Origin: Gracilariopsis chorda
Lineage: Eukaryota; Rhodophyta; Florideophyceae; Gracilariales; Gracilariaceae
NCBI GenBank assembly: GCA_003194525.1
Contig: NBIV01000059.1
Location: 124,001 to 188,000, forward strand
DNA length: 64,000 nt
Direction: 5' to 3'
Shown: piece after piece, positions 9,655-21,054 of the stretch
Layout of the letters: every line of letters begins with the position of its first letter
How positions within the stretch are numbered: the first letter of the stretch is position 1
Position numbers and translations under genes: made by a program
Notes under the pieces: model-generated
The model's input: the letters and a program-made list of their open reading frames with translations, nothing else
What the model was told of the DNA's origin: nothing
Database searches by the model: none

Positions 9655-10517
9655 CGAGTGGGTTTAGTGTTTTTGATCTCACTGTTTTCAACTTGTTTTG
9701 GGGCTTTTAGCTACGAAGAGCACCCTTTTGGCTTTTATTATTACAACTTTTTGGCCCCCTGCGTCACCGTCCTGTGATGGCGCCCACAAGACCCGACCCG
9801 AATACGCGTGTGTCCGGTACCAGCCTGAAGGTGAAAAGCCACGTTTTGAATTTGTGAGGATCGGCAAAAAGAACTTAAACCTGTTACCGAGGCTTTAGTC
9901 GCCGGCACAAGCATCATTTCTGCTGATTATTATCTGCACTCTTTCCTGCTTTGTTCTTTCTTTAAGAACCTCTTCGCACTACTGTCTCCGTCTTGCAGCC
10001 ACTACCGCCTTCCCGAGTAACACTTTTAGACGGATAAACATCCACTTTCCTTTCAGGCTCAAGCCGTGAAACCACTTGCCGTCGAAAAGTGGGCAAAGCG
10101 TCAAGTAGCTCTTTCTGCATCCTCAGCAACTAATCCGGCACAGGTTCACACTGTGCCTCCTAAAGAGCTATTTATTTCTTTCTGCATGAACTTTGTTGTA
10201 TTCGAACATTACAAAGTCACTCTTACACCCTCGTTTGCTCTTATCAAGCATTCCGTAACTCTTTTCGTACAGCAGTCGTTTGCTGTCCTCTTAAGTCAAC
10301 GAAGCTCAACGCGGAACTTCGCAAAGCGTCTGCAGCCTCTCCTGCTCTGCTTTCATATCACTCCAGTTTGCTTTTACTGCAGCCTTTGTCTTTTTCTTAC
10401 GTGAACGAACCTGCAAATGAAACCTTGCAACAACAATTCTGCAGCATCGTTTAATTTGCCACCGCTTTTTCCTTCTTCGTAAGTGTAGAAGCCCGAGGTT
10501 TCTTACCAACGTGAACG
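9655..10517. other. no gene supported
   Basis: Only short or compositionally poor frames are seen; no RNA gene or repeat was recognised. A minus-strand frame at 10306-10935 with a basic tail (RSRKKKTKAAVKANWSDMK) crosses into the next gene and cannot be confirmed. Confidence 0.3.
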
Positions 10518-12080
10518 ATGACGTCACCAAATGGCATAGAACAGCACCCAGTGCCTCCCATATCTCGTAATCTCTTCCCGGTGGCGGATTCACACCAAGC
10601 CTTTCCGAAGAACTTATCCACATTGAAAGTCTCGCCACCAACTGACGCTCCCTATAACCAATGTGATGAAGCGGTAAGCTCTTCATCGGCGACAACACGC
10701 ACAGCTTAGCTCTTTGTGCGTCGCAGTCCACGCAAACACCCCCATTCTGTCCTCTCAACATTGACTGGCGATATACTAAGAAAGCCAGATGTAACCATGG
10801 AGTCTGTTCATGAACATACCAACCAACTACACCATGATGTTTTTCGTATACCAGGGAGAAATGTAGAACTCTCTCTGTCGTCTTTTGACGGGTATTCACT
10901 TCGCAAGAGGGAGCATTTTTCCCCTTTTTACACATATCTACGGCAAAAGAAGGTTCGAAGAGAAGTGGGAAACACTCGCAACTGGGGTCTCAAAGTACGT
11001 AATCGATCCAAGGAACATCTTCTAGCTCGTATTTTACTGTTTCTTTTCCTTGAGATCTGTAATGGCTCCTCGTTTGCCACCCTAGCTGAAAGTAAGAAAG
11101 AGTTAATTGATTTTCGTGAGTGGAGAACTGGAGCTCAACGCCGTTTGGCAACGTACGAGATACTGCCTGAAGTACCTGTATTGATACAGCGCATCTTTCC
11201 ATCGGAGATTGAATCTGTCGCTCGTGCTTTTCTTAGAACCAAGAAAGATACAAGCGATACTACGGGCAAGAAGGGCGAATCTAATAATAGCAAGTTTAAC
11301 TTTTCTTTGAATGAGTTTGCCCGTTTGGTGGTTCTGCTGCGAGATGATGAGCGTTGCAAATACTCTTTAATGCAGGCCATCGGAGGCGTGCTTGGAAGAA
11401 GGGAACTTGATGCTCACGTTTCAAGAAAATCATTCTGGGTTACTATCCAAAGCAGGTTGAATGATCACAAACTCGACAGTAGAAAAAGTTTCGCAGGCTA
11501 CCTGGACGACGTAGATTCTAACCAGCGACCGTTATCGTACCGATAAGCTTCTGTATTAAAGAACTATATTGTTCAGGTCAGAAAGACCTTTACGAAGGTC
11601 AAGGATAACTGCGCTGCGTCTGAACAGAACGATCCGGAAAATATTACAAGGTTTCTGAAGATTACGACCACTGGTGAGCTATCGCTGGAATCAAAGCGAT
11701 GTATTATCTACTTTCTAGTCTGCAGGGTTGGAACTCCACAGGAAGATTCAAATTTGTTGATGGCAGCTTCAAAGCTAGTCGAGAGTGGTGTAGGCGGGCA
11801 TGAAGAGGGTGTAGCATCTACTGGGAATCTAAAGTCTGCGCGAAGGCAATCTACAACACCGTCCCCGGCATGTAAAAGCAGACATCTAGGAGATGAATTC
11901 GATAATGCTTCGAGAAGAATAGACAAGGTTCAAGAAATGGTACAGGAACAGATCAATATGCAACGGGAACAGAGCGCTACGACACAGAAGCACAAATCCA
12001 GTTACACAGTTCAAGCCGAGGAAGAAAGCAAGCTGGTAGAGGAAGTACTAGCAAGTGCTGATCTTCCAAGCGAGCACTAG
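10518..12080 (+). pseudogene. H3 accessory ORF, broken by two stops
   Basis: One plus-strand frame covers 521 codons, interrupted by TAG at 10707-10709 and TAA at 11544-11546 but continuing with coding character across both. It encodes a Ser/Pro-rich start, a basic middle (LRQKKVRREVGN), a helical region and a charged C-terminal coil (RRIDKVQEMVQEQINMQRE). I recognise no domain. It points toward the transposase relic at 12766-13601, the same tail-to-tail arrangement seen in H1 (34543-37727) and H2 (48401-50792). I therefore read it as the second gene of a Harbinger-like element. Confidence 0.4.
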
Positions 12081-12765
12081 ACATTAATGAAGACGAGATT
12101 AGGGAAATTTAAAGGATTCACGTGGGCCGTAACAAAAAACGGTTCAAGAGCTTTTGTGAGGAGACTGATCTAGATCGTAGTGTTGCTAACAGAGGACGCT
12201 AACTATTCTTTTTTTCTTCGTTTCTTTCTTGCTTAGGTACATATTTTGAGCTTGCGTTCATGCATTCAAACTGTGATCGTGTTGATTGCGTAACGGCAAT
12301 TATCGGGTGTTGGAGGGATCGATCACTAAAGAATTGTGTATTTCGATGTTCTTATGCTTTTGCTCTTTCATATTGACCACTGCACTAAGAATAAACTTTG
12401 CAACACTGCATCTCTCAGCAGCAAGTGATCAAATATCAGTATTGGACGGTTTGTTGTGCTTCTGTTCTGCAGAGATTTACAAAAGCTAGTAGATCACTAG
12501 TTCATTGCTCTACATGGCGTGCGTTGTATGTTCTAATCTTATACAGCATTATTAGTAGTGCTCCGCTGGAACCCCAATAACCGAAGGGCGCCGTAGTTCT
12601 TTTGATTGAATTATTGCCACGAGATGATCCCTCTTTCTCGACACTGACCACTGAACAATAACAGTATCGGCAATTGAACTGATAACGCACTGCATTCTTT
12701 TACAAGACGCATACCACTCAAGAACCTCCTAGTGTTGCTCACAGATATCTTCCAAGGTGCCTTCT
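12081..12765. other. no gene seen
   Basis: AT-rich sequence between two convergent relic genes. No frame, RNA gene or repeat is supported. Confidence 0.35.
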
Positions 12766-13601
12766 CTAAGCCGTAGTTCTCTGTGGTCTACAAAAAATGT
12801 TTATAGCTCCACGCACAGAGTGATGATCTTGGAGCATGTTTTTACCGAGTATTCCAGATTTATTAGTAATCACAACCTTGTAACGAGGATCCCAAAAGCC
12901 TGCTCCATATGAATCCGCAAAGAAGATAGAAAGAAGTAGAAACCATCTTCTGACCATGCAGTTCCCTGAAATTGAGAAATAGGGGATATGAAACTTTCCG
13001 CACACAGATATGCTTCATTCCCTGCGATCTAGAATTTTGGTAAAAGTGTTTCCTTGCAAGAAATCTCCCCAACGACGATACCGAGTGTGCAAGCGAGTCA
13101 TGGGGGTTGAACAAACACAGCGGAAAGAAAGGTTGAAGAACCTGTAGGTAAAATCGACAAGTTCGTGCACAGGACAAGCATAGTAGCCTTTCCTAAAATA
13201 GTAAGATGCAGGTTTTGGAGACTTTGGTTTCTTAGCCTATACTGCAATCCCATCCAGTGCTCCAATGCAGCCTGTTAGAAAACTAACCTTCTAGAGCATT
13301 TGAATCCCAATGAAAGCTTTTGTAAGGCATCCGAAGTTGTTGGAAGCTCGGGAAGACACAAAACCTTCATAAGTGCTAAATGCGTGTCATGAAATATAGA
13401 GTTGATGGTCGAAAGCCCAACCTTGAATCCGATCATTGCATCTAAGTAGCTTTCTTCTGACAAAATTCTCAACATTATTGCCAGACAGAGTTTCGAAGAT
13501 ACTGCCAGACGATTTGCTAGTTTTCTTATTTTAGTGTCTTTTGAAATCAAAGCAGAGACTTTTTCGTGCAAGATTTTGAAGTGTACCTTCGAAGTACGCA
13601 A
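12766..13601 (-). pseudogene. Harbinger-type (DDE_Tnp_4) transposase relic of H3
   Basis: The N-terminal part (13275-13601) reads LAIMLRILSEESYLDAM and GLSTINSIFHDTH, the helix-turn-helix-like region that precedes the catalytic core in Harbinger transposases. Just downstream another frame reads GCIGALDGIAV, carrying the first catalytic Asp, followed by a TAG and then AKKPKS and YYFRKGYYA. A further frame reads PHDSLAHSVSSLG, matching the conserved S-x-HDS block. The domain order is right, but the gene is split by frameshifts and a stop. The rest of the catalytic core is not recognisable. Confidence 0.6.
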
Positions 13602-13730
13602 TGATTTTTAACGGATCTTGAATTGAGACGATTCTCAATATTTGCAAACTATTCTCGTTTTCCAAGAACTGTCTGACGCCAAATCACTATTGTTTTGGTA
13701 TGATTGGTTGACCTCTTTATTATTATTACT

Positions 13731-14039
13731 GACAAGTGGAAACGGCCTTCGGCCGTGGGCGGCGCTGCGCGCCGCGTTGGTTTTGTAGCTTTGTGTATTT
13801 AGTAGCGTTCGGAGGCTCTCCGAGCACTTTGCTCGCTTGCACTCGCAATAGCGCTCGTAGAACCACGGGGCGCCGCGGCGCCTAAAGTAATGGTTTGTGT
13901 TTAGGTACGTAAATTGACTGCAGTGCCAGCCCATGATGAGGAAGCGCGACAAGTTGCTTTGTGTAACTGGGTGGCACTGCAGTCATTATGTGAGTACGAG
14001 CCAGTAAGCAGGAAACTTTGCTGCTGCTGCTGCTGCTGA
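13731..14039 (-). mobile_element. mini-Helitron U1 (3' end missing)
   Basis: Leftmost unit. It has the 5' TC plus CTG/CAG tract (at 14020-14039), the inverted repeat TGACTGCAGTGCCA, the CGAGCAAAGTGCTCG and GGCGCCGCGGCGCC palindromes and the ACGGCCTTCGGCCGT palindrome. It stops at GACAAGTGG, before the terminal hairpin and CTAA present in complete units. Confidence 0.7.
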
Positions 14040-14044
14040 ATTTT

Positions 14045-14491
14045 TTAGATGGTAGGGAGGCGTTGCGCCAAATGGGCGATTTGGATGGGCAAACGGGGGC
14101 GTGCAAGACGATGTTGTGGTGCAACACCTCCATTCAATCAGGAACACCCCCCTCATAGAGGAACAAATACTTATAATGGAGAGACAAGTGGAAACGGCCT
14201 TCGGCCGTGGGCGGCGCTGCGTGCTGCGTTGGTTTTGTAGCTTTGTGTATTTTGTGGCGTTCGGAGGCTCTCCGAGCACTTTGCTCGCTTGCGCTCGCAA
14301 TAGCGCTCGTAGAACCACCGGGCGCCGCGGCGCCTAGAGTAATGGTTTGTGTTTAGGTACGTAAATTGACTGCAGTGCCAGCCAATGATGAGAAAGCGCG
14401 ACACGTTGCTTTGTCTAACTGGGTGGCACTGCAGTCATTATGGAAGTGCCAGCCAGTAAGCAAGAAGCTTTGCTGCTGCTGCTGCTGCTGA
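14045..14491 (-). mobile_element. mini-Helitron U2, complete
   Basis: 447 bp with no gene. On the minus strand it begins TCAGCAGCAG and ends in a large hairpin (GGAGGTGTTGCACC pairing imperfectly with GGCGCAACGCCTCC across a loop of about 60 nt), followed by CTAA at 14045-14048. At least five further palindromes or inverted repeats lie within. Confidence 0.75.
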
Positions 14492-14783
14492 ATTTTTTAG
14501 ATGGTAGGGAGGCGTTGCGCCAAATGGGCGATTTGGATGGGCAAACTGGGGCGTGCAAGAGGATTTTGTGGCGCAACGCCTCCATTCAATCAAGAACAGC
14601 CCCCTCATAGAGGAACAAATCATTATAATGGAGAGACAAGAGGAAGCGGCCTTCGGCCGCGGGCGGCGCTGCGCGCCGCGGAGGAGGAGTGATAAACAGC
14701 GGTGAGGAAAAAAGAGGGTGGAGAAAGCAAAAGCAGAAAAGCAAGTAGTTTAATTCAATGAAAGAAGAATGCAAGAGATATGA

Positions 14784-17700
14784 TTACGGTTGTGGAGGGA
14801 TGCAGAACTGAATAGCTTCAGGAAGCACTGGGTTGGCGATGGGAACAGGCATGGGATGAATTGTGTGCGCATTCGCGGGTGTAAGCTGCGGATCATGCAG
14901 GAGCAGCAGATGGTCGTTCCTTCGAATGCGCGACAATGCGACATACAACTGACCAGCGCAGAAGAAGTTGGATCGCACATCCAAAACCAAGCCATCCAAC
15001 GTCTTTCCCTGTCCTTTGTGAACTGTAGCTGCAAAAGCAAGACGAATAGAGAACTGCCTTCGAATCATGCGAATGTCTGCGAAAGAAAACTCGAAGTCGA
15101 TACGATGCAGGAGCTGTCGTTCGAGCACCAGTCTGTTCTCGTCGAATCGAGCCACCTGCATCGTAAAGTGATCGACACGCACGACTACGAACAGCTTTCC
15201 GTTGACCACAGCCGGATGCAACACGTTCCGAATGACCATAACTGGCACACCAATCTTCAAATCCAAGTTATGAGGAGGTACACCAGTAGGTGCATACTGA
15301 TACGCAAACTCGGGAACAAATGTATTGGTGACGTCGGGCTCTGAGTTTGGTACACCGTCAGGTTGTACCGTCGTAGCTGACGGAAGAGTGAAGCGTTCAC
15401 CAGGAAACAGATCCAGCGCTGCCGCATTGTGTTCATCGACCAACTGATTTGTGGAGGCAATGAGCATTTTGCTGAGATCCACATCCTCCTTGCGTCGTGT
15501 TGTGAGCCACTTCCACAGGAATTGGTAGGCGGTTTGCATGCCACCGGTAGATCTGAGTGGTAGCGGAGCGTTGTTGGATATTGTGTTTCGTGCAATGGAA
15601 CGTAAAAGCGACGCAAATGCCGGATCATCCGCTTGGCGTACTTGTTCCGTGAGGTACAGCACTTGAACCGAGCACAATGTCCACAGATCACTCTTCCACG
15701 GCAATTCGTTGAGAATGTTTGTGTAAACTCGTCTCACATTACCACTTGGCTCGGCCTCCATGTACACCTGCGGCACCACTGGAAGCAGCTGGGAGTAGTC
15801 GCCGGATAGAACGATGGTCAAGCCCCCAAACGGAGGCGGGTTTTCCATTCCACTGCAGCGAAGATCTTTGAGCAACGCATCCATGAGTTTGAAGATCTTT
15901 CGTGAGAGCATGAACGCCTCATCCAAGACGAGCAGTTGTATTTCGCGTAGCAGTTCTGCACGTTGAGATCGGGGACCGTACTTTGACAAAGTGGCTGTAG
16001 TGCTGCTTGTGCTGTCCCTATCAGCTACACCTAGTCCTAGAAGGCTATGTAAAGTGCGGCCACCTTCGTACAACGAAGCTGCAATGCCTGTTTTAGCAGT
16101 CATTTCGGCGAGCATTCCTTCCGACTCAACGATATCACGAAGGAGGTTGAGCACGTATGTCTTTCCGGTTCCTGCGGATCCTTGGACAAAGAACACGTTT
16201 CCAGGAGTGCTTGTTCGCTCCTGCAGCGCCTGTCGTTGTTGAAATGCGGCAATGACGGTGTCAATGACTTGTCTTTGGCGAGGTTTTAAGGTGACGTACC
16301 TTGCCTGCAAAGTTGACGAATTTCGCACCACTCGTGCGTCTCGAGTTATTGTAGCTCGATTTGCCTCAGTCAATGCTGTATGATCCTGCTGTAGGTGCTG
16401 GGAGAAGAAGCTGCGATCGCGAAGCAGTCGTCCTCCGTGCGGGTCTGAGATCTCCACCACACGTCGATACATTTCTTGCTTTCGTTGCTGCTTATCTCCT
16501 GTATGTATGTCGCTACATAGTGCCTCCCAGTTTTCGACGGCCATTTTTTCTGGGTCTGCGCCTTGTTGGTATAGTGTGACAACCAGACGTCGTAGCTCTG
16601 AGGGCGTGCTGTATATCTGCACGGCTTCTTGGAATGCAATATCAAACTCGGATCCGTCCGCGAGCAGTCCGCTTACAATCGCAGTTTCACGATACGTTCC
16701 ATACTGCTGTCCGTTGAAAGTCCTTGCGTCTTCATAAGAGCTCGAGCCGTGATTCATGAGCAGCAAGCGCAGAGCAAAGATCTCAATGTCCGACGGTGAA
16801 ACAGCTCTGATCCTTGCGACACACTGCTCGTCGTCCGTGCGCTCTACCACGTACATGGGCGGATCGCAGTCGTCTGTGGGCACCTGAGTGCTGTCTCCGT
16901 CGTATTGGTTAAGCACGTGGGCAGTAAGCGTGCGATACAATCGCACTTTTTCAAAGTACGAAAGGTAGTCGAGGTTCGCGTATACTTCGGGCATTGCAAA
17001 GTATCTCTCCAGTGTAGACGGCTGTGATGCAGAAAAGAGCTGGTTTGGACCTCTCAGCAGAAATGTGCGCTCTCCTTCCAAGTGAATGGCCAGTCGCTCT
17101 ACTTTTGGTACGATTTGAACATGTCGAAACTCGAAAAGTCTCCAAGCTGCATTGACGGCGCCCACCACACGCGCTCGCATGTATGCACGAATGTCGTTCT
17201 GCACCTGCGGCTCTTGTTGCTGCTCGCTGTGTGTGCCTGTCTCATTAGCATCACTCACATTGAGCACCACCTCCTGAGCTTTGGGCTGCTTAAACGCGTA
17301 CTTCATCAGATAAGCCACTGCGCCCCCTCCTTGCGTGCGTTCTACGTTGATATGAGAGCGGTACTTCTTGGTCAGTGTTGGGTTGTACGGCACAATCTTG
17401 AGGTCTTCTTGCCTTCTTCTGCGGTAAATAATGCGATTCGTGCCTTCTTCAATGTACGTCTCCGGCACAATCATGTTGCTGTCGTATCCAAGCTTGCACC
17501 GCCCAGCGCGATTCCGGCAATAGGTGGAGTGGCGGTGCTTGTGCATGGAACGAATGAGAGCATGCAACGTGTCGTCCTCGCCTGGAAGGGGAAGTTCTGC
17601 ACGAATGAGCTCGTCGATCACATCAACGTCTTCAATCATGCCTCCTTCGAGCCACACGAGCATGTGGTGATGAGGCACATTGCGCTCTTGAAACTCGACC

Positions 17701-20105
17701 TTTGATGCAAGCCCCAGGCACTTCAATCCAAAGATCTGCTCCGAGTTCTTCTCCAAATCCTTCATGAAGTCGTTTGCGTACTGGTTGTACACCCTTGCAA
17801 TCAGATCCGGTCGGTCAAACGGTCGAGGGCGGTTACTTTGTGCCGTAAATGCGCCACGATTGGTGGTGTCCATCCCAAGACGCTGGATGTCCTCTCGCCA
17901 GATGTTCATGGTGATTGTAATGAACAGAGAAGGCGGTCCTCTCCGCGCCACGATCGCCTGTACATCCATGCGCTTGTTCTTCCAGTATGCTGCTGAGTTG
18001 ACGGAGTCATCGGGCAGAAAGATGCGTCCCATTAGCACGAACTGGGATTCTGGCACGTGACCGGTTTGCTGTTGTGCTTGCTGCATTTCTTGCTCTTCTA
18101 AAATGCGTGCCCGTGGTTCTCTTTCCAGGGAACGCAGTCGCATGTCCTCAATGTTTGTGTGGGTGCGAAGCATCCACATCTGCATCAACGGTCCACTGTC
18201 CAGAAGGATGTTGTCTGAGTACAGTCGTCTCTTCGCGTTCTCAGCCCAGGTGAGCTTTCGGAGCTTCCACTCGTTGACGCTGAGATCTGAGATTTGCTGT
18301 GTTGAGTTCTTTGCCTCCAGAAACACGCCAATGTCAAACGGTTCGTGCTGATCTCCGTACGGGTAGAGAAGAGGAAAAGTGCCTTTCTCTGCCATTTTGG
18401 ATGCCGGTTTTAGAAGGCGGTACCGCACTTGCGCATTATTTGCGGCATTTGCAGTCGCCTCATCTCCAGCATTAGCAGCTCCAGCAGCCGTCACTACGGC
18501 GTGCTCTTCTGTTACGGTTCCTTCTACCAAGCGCAGTACTTGAGACTCCACTCGTTACAGGCCAGTCGGATCCACGACGAGCGTTCTCATCATGGTTGGC
18601 CCGCCACCAGGAGCATCTTCAGGGAGAGGCCCAGCACCTACGTGAGGAGCACTGACTGTGGCACTTCGGGTTCCTTCGTAACCACGTACGACTACTCCCT
18701 CTTCTGCTGCCTGCATGCTGATATCGACGGCGGTATCTGCATTTTGTTGTTGTTGTTGCGTGCTAAGCATGGATCGGTACCTCTCACGCACCACGTCTGG
18801 CTTGGGCTGGATCACATCGTACAACTTGGGCACGATGTCTCGTACGTTGATATCTTGAATGAACGCACGCAAATTGGCACGCGCATAGTGAGAGGGATCC
18901 AAGGAAGGTGGACCAGTACCCCACAGAAAGCTGTAGCGCGTGTTGTTCTGGTTCTGCGTGGGCAGAGCGAGAGCTGCATTTCCCTCAAGTCTCAGAAAGG
19001 AGGGACCGCCTCCCGTCACATACGACATGTCCATGAACGCTTGCGTCGTAGCGAAGAGCGTATTCAAGTTGAGGAAATGGCTGTGGAAGGCTCTCAGGCT
19101 ATAAAGACTGCGAACCAACTCACTTCTATGCCTTCTGCGGAACGTGACGCCCCATCCTGACATTCTTTTCATTCCACAGCACACTCCAGTGACCTCTGTG
19201 CCAAGCAAAACACAGCCGCAATACTTGCAGCTATGTATTTTCAATGTCCAGTCCGCGTACGGGCAGAAGGAGAGCGTGTGTGAGTGTTCGCCGCATCTTC
19301 CGCATCGCCTTTGACCTGCAGTGGGAAGCGTCTCAAACTCCGGCACGCTTGCACGGATGGCCGGATCATTCCTCGCCTGAGCTGCCACGTAATCCCACGC
19401 ATAGTACACGCGATAGAGTCCTCGATCAAGACGCCCAGCACAGTGCATGACCGTCGTATCAAGCTGTTGCTGTGGCTGATGCTGCGGCTGGTGTGAGGGA
19501 GCCGGTGTGATCTCATCCGCTTCCACTTCCATCGGAATGGACATCTGTTGTTCTTCCTGTTCCGCTTGTGGCAACGCAGGCTGCTGTGATGGCGGTGGCT
19601 GTAAGGGAGCAGGGATGATCTCATCCTCTTCCAATTCCATTGCAATAGGCATCTGTTCTGCAGGCATCGGTGGGAGAGGAGGAGGCATCGGAGGCGGTGG
19701 AATGTGACTTGGAAAGCCTCTCACCAACTCCAGAAATCCAGGAATTGGGCACGATGTTGGTAGATCTGTGGCAGCAGACCCACTGGCTCCAGCGGCGCTT
19801 GTGCTAACTGCTGCTGCAACCGAAGTAGGTGCAGGAGTAATTTCGTCTTCTTCAACCACTAGAACAATAGGTCCTTGAACGTGTGTTCTGCTCTCATTTA
19901 CTCCCAACTCATCTTGAGATGGAGGAACTGGTTCTCTTCGGGGTCTTCCAGCTCCTGCCCGTGCTCCACCACTGCCGACGCGACGACCACCAGCGTTTTG
20001 CCTTGAACCGCCTGCGTTCAACCTGGCACCTCCAGACTTGTCTCTGGCACCTCCCGAGTTAGATCGGATGCCACCAGAGTTCAGACGTCGCCCTCCTCTC
20101 GTCAT
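14784..20105 (-). pseudogene. Helitron A Rep-helicase, one nonsense codon
   Basis: A single frame spans 20105 to 14784, broken only by TAA at 18555-18557 (copy D has TAC). The first 516 codons encode about nine GGxR-type repeats, acidic repeats (MELEEDEIIPAP-like) and Cys/His clusters (CGRCGEHSHTLSFC, CKYCGC). After the stop come a rolling-circle HUH site (VPHHHMLVWLE, near residue 294 of the second part), the two-tyrosine motif AYLMKYAF (near 415) and a PIF1-like helicase with Walker A GSAGTGKT (near 794), Walker B LLVLDEAFM and a C-terminal QLYVALSRIRR. The protein nicks and unwinds DNA for rolling-circle transposition. Walker B reads DEAFM where copy D has DEASM, so activity may be weakened even without the stop. 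Confidence 0.85.
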
Positions 20106-21049
20106 TTCAATTTACCAAAGAAAAGAAAAAAACAATTCTATGTTTTTAAACCGTTAAAAAATTTGCCAGAGTTCCAGAATAATTCCCAATAAAACACAAA
20201 GTTAAAAGTGAAAAAACTGGTTGCAGTTTGTTGCTTTGCACCCACCGGGCCTAGTCGCATGCAGCAATTAAAAAAACAAATTGCTGCAAGGCTTATATTT
20301 ACCCGATGCAGTCGTGCGCAGCACAGGGACTCTCGACACACTCCTGTTGGATTATGACGGGCGGACTGTGCCCAGCCGGTTTTCAAGCCGTTTGATGTTT
20401 AACCCGCGTCCGGTTGTAAGGATTGGTCTGCCTTTACTCACACACAGAAGTGTGCTTTCCGGCCCCAAGAGGTACGACACGGCGGCCGCCCTGGACCCTG
20501 CACAGCAAGCTGGTATTAGGTCCGGTAAACCCTCAGACTTCCTGATCGCCGTCAAACGACCAGTATACCACAGAGGAGCACCTGACGTTTCCCAGATCCG
20601 TGGTACTTAGTGGGTTACTCTTGTGGCGACCTGCACACGAGCTCGGCCTTGCCTACGTCCCAGGCCAGCAAACAGTGCCCAAAGTAGCAAAAGGTTACGA
20701 CACTGCGCTATTGGCCAAGCCTGAATGGGATGCAAAACAGTGGTTAGGGTCAGCAAGCGAGATGCATTTGGCACTGCGCCAGTGCAGTATATACGTCTGT
20801 TGCAGGCAAGTCTGCAATGAAACTTCAGTATACACTGCACTGGCGCAGTGCAATTTGCCACGTGTTGGAGTCCAATGCACTGGCGCAGTGCAATTTGCCA
20901 CGTGTCGGAATGAACCGCTGGGTTTCTGCTGCTGAGTGGCTGGAACTACAATTTTATTGTATTGCAAGCCATTCAGCAGCCATTGCACAGTCAACCTGCA
21001 GCAGCAGCAGCTAATTAACTGAACGCTTTGCTGCTGCTGCTGCTGCTGA
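20106..21049 (-). promoter_or_regulatory. Helitron A 5' leader with palindromes and G-boxes
   Basis: This 944-bp leader has no gene. Near its 5' end lies a 30-bp direct repeat, at 20836-20865 and 20876-20905, each made of the palindrome TGCACTGGCGCAGTGCA and, 6 bp on, CACGTG. A third related palindrome (GCACTGCGCCAGTGC) is at 20771-20785. B, C and D keep the same block, D with one damaged palindrome. It may bind the Rep protein or a bZIP/bHLH factor of the host; the function is inference. Confidence 0.45.
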
Positions 21050-21054
21050 ATTTT

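Larger units (their letters stand above)
14497..21049 (-). mobile_element. long Helitron copy A
   Basis: 6553 bp from TC (21048-21049 as GA on the plus strand) to CTAA (TTAG, 14497-14500). It carries a single large gene interrupted by one TAA, a 5' leader of about 940 bp with palindromes and two CACGTG boxes, and a 3' tail with GC-rich palindromes (GCGGCCTTCGGCCGC, 14646-14660) and the terminal hairpin. It is the least damaged of the four long or deleted copies. Confidence 0.8.

Noticed and set aside
17082..17705. Plus-strand ORF of 207 codons, repeated at 28447-29070
   Set aside because: It lies opposite the conserved Rep gene in both Helitrons; its similarity is explained by the coding strand.
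18429..19160. Plus-strand ORF of 243 codons, repeated at 29782-30519
   Set aside because: Same reason: mirror frame of the Helitron N-terminal coding region.
20281..20935. Short plus-strand ORFs repeated beside each Helitron
   Set aside because: They lie in the Helitron 5' leader, have no domain and repeat only because the leader repeats.
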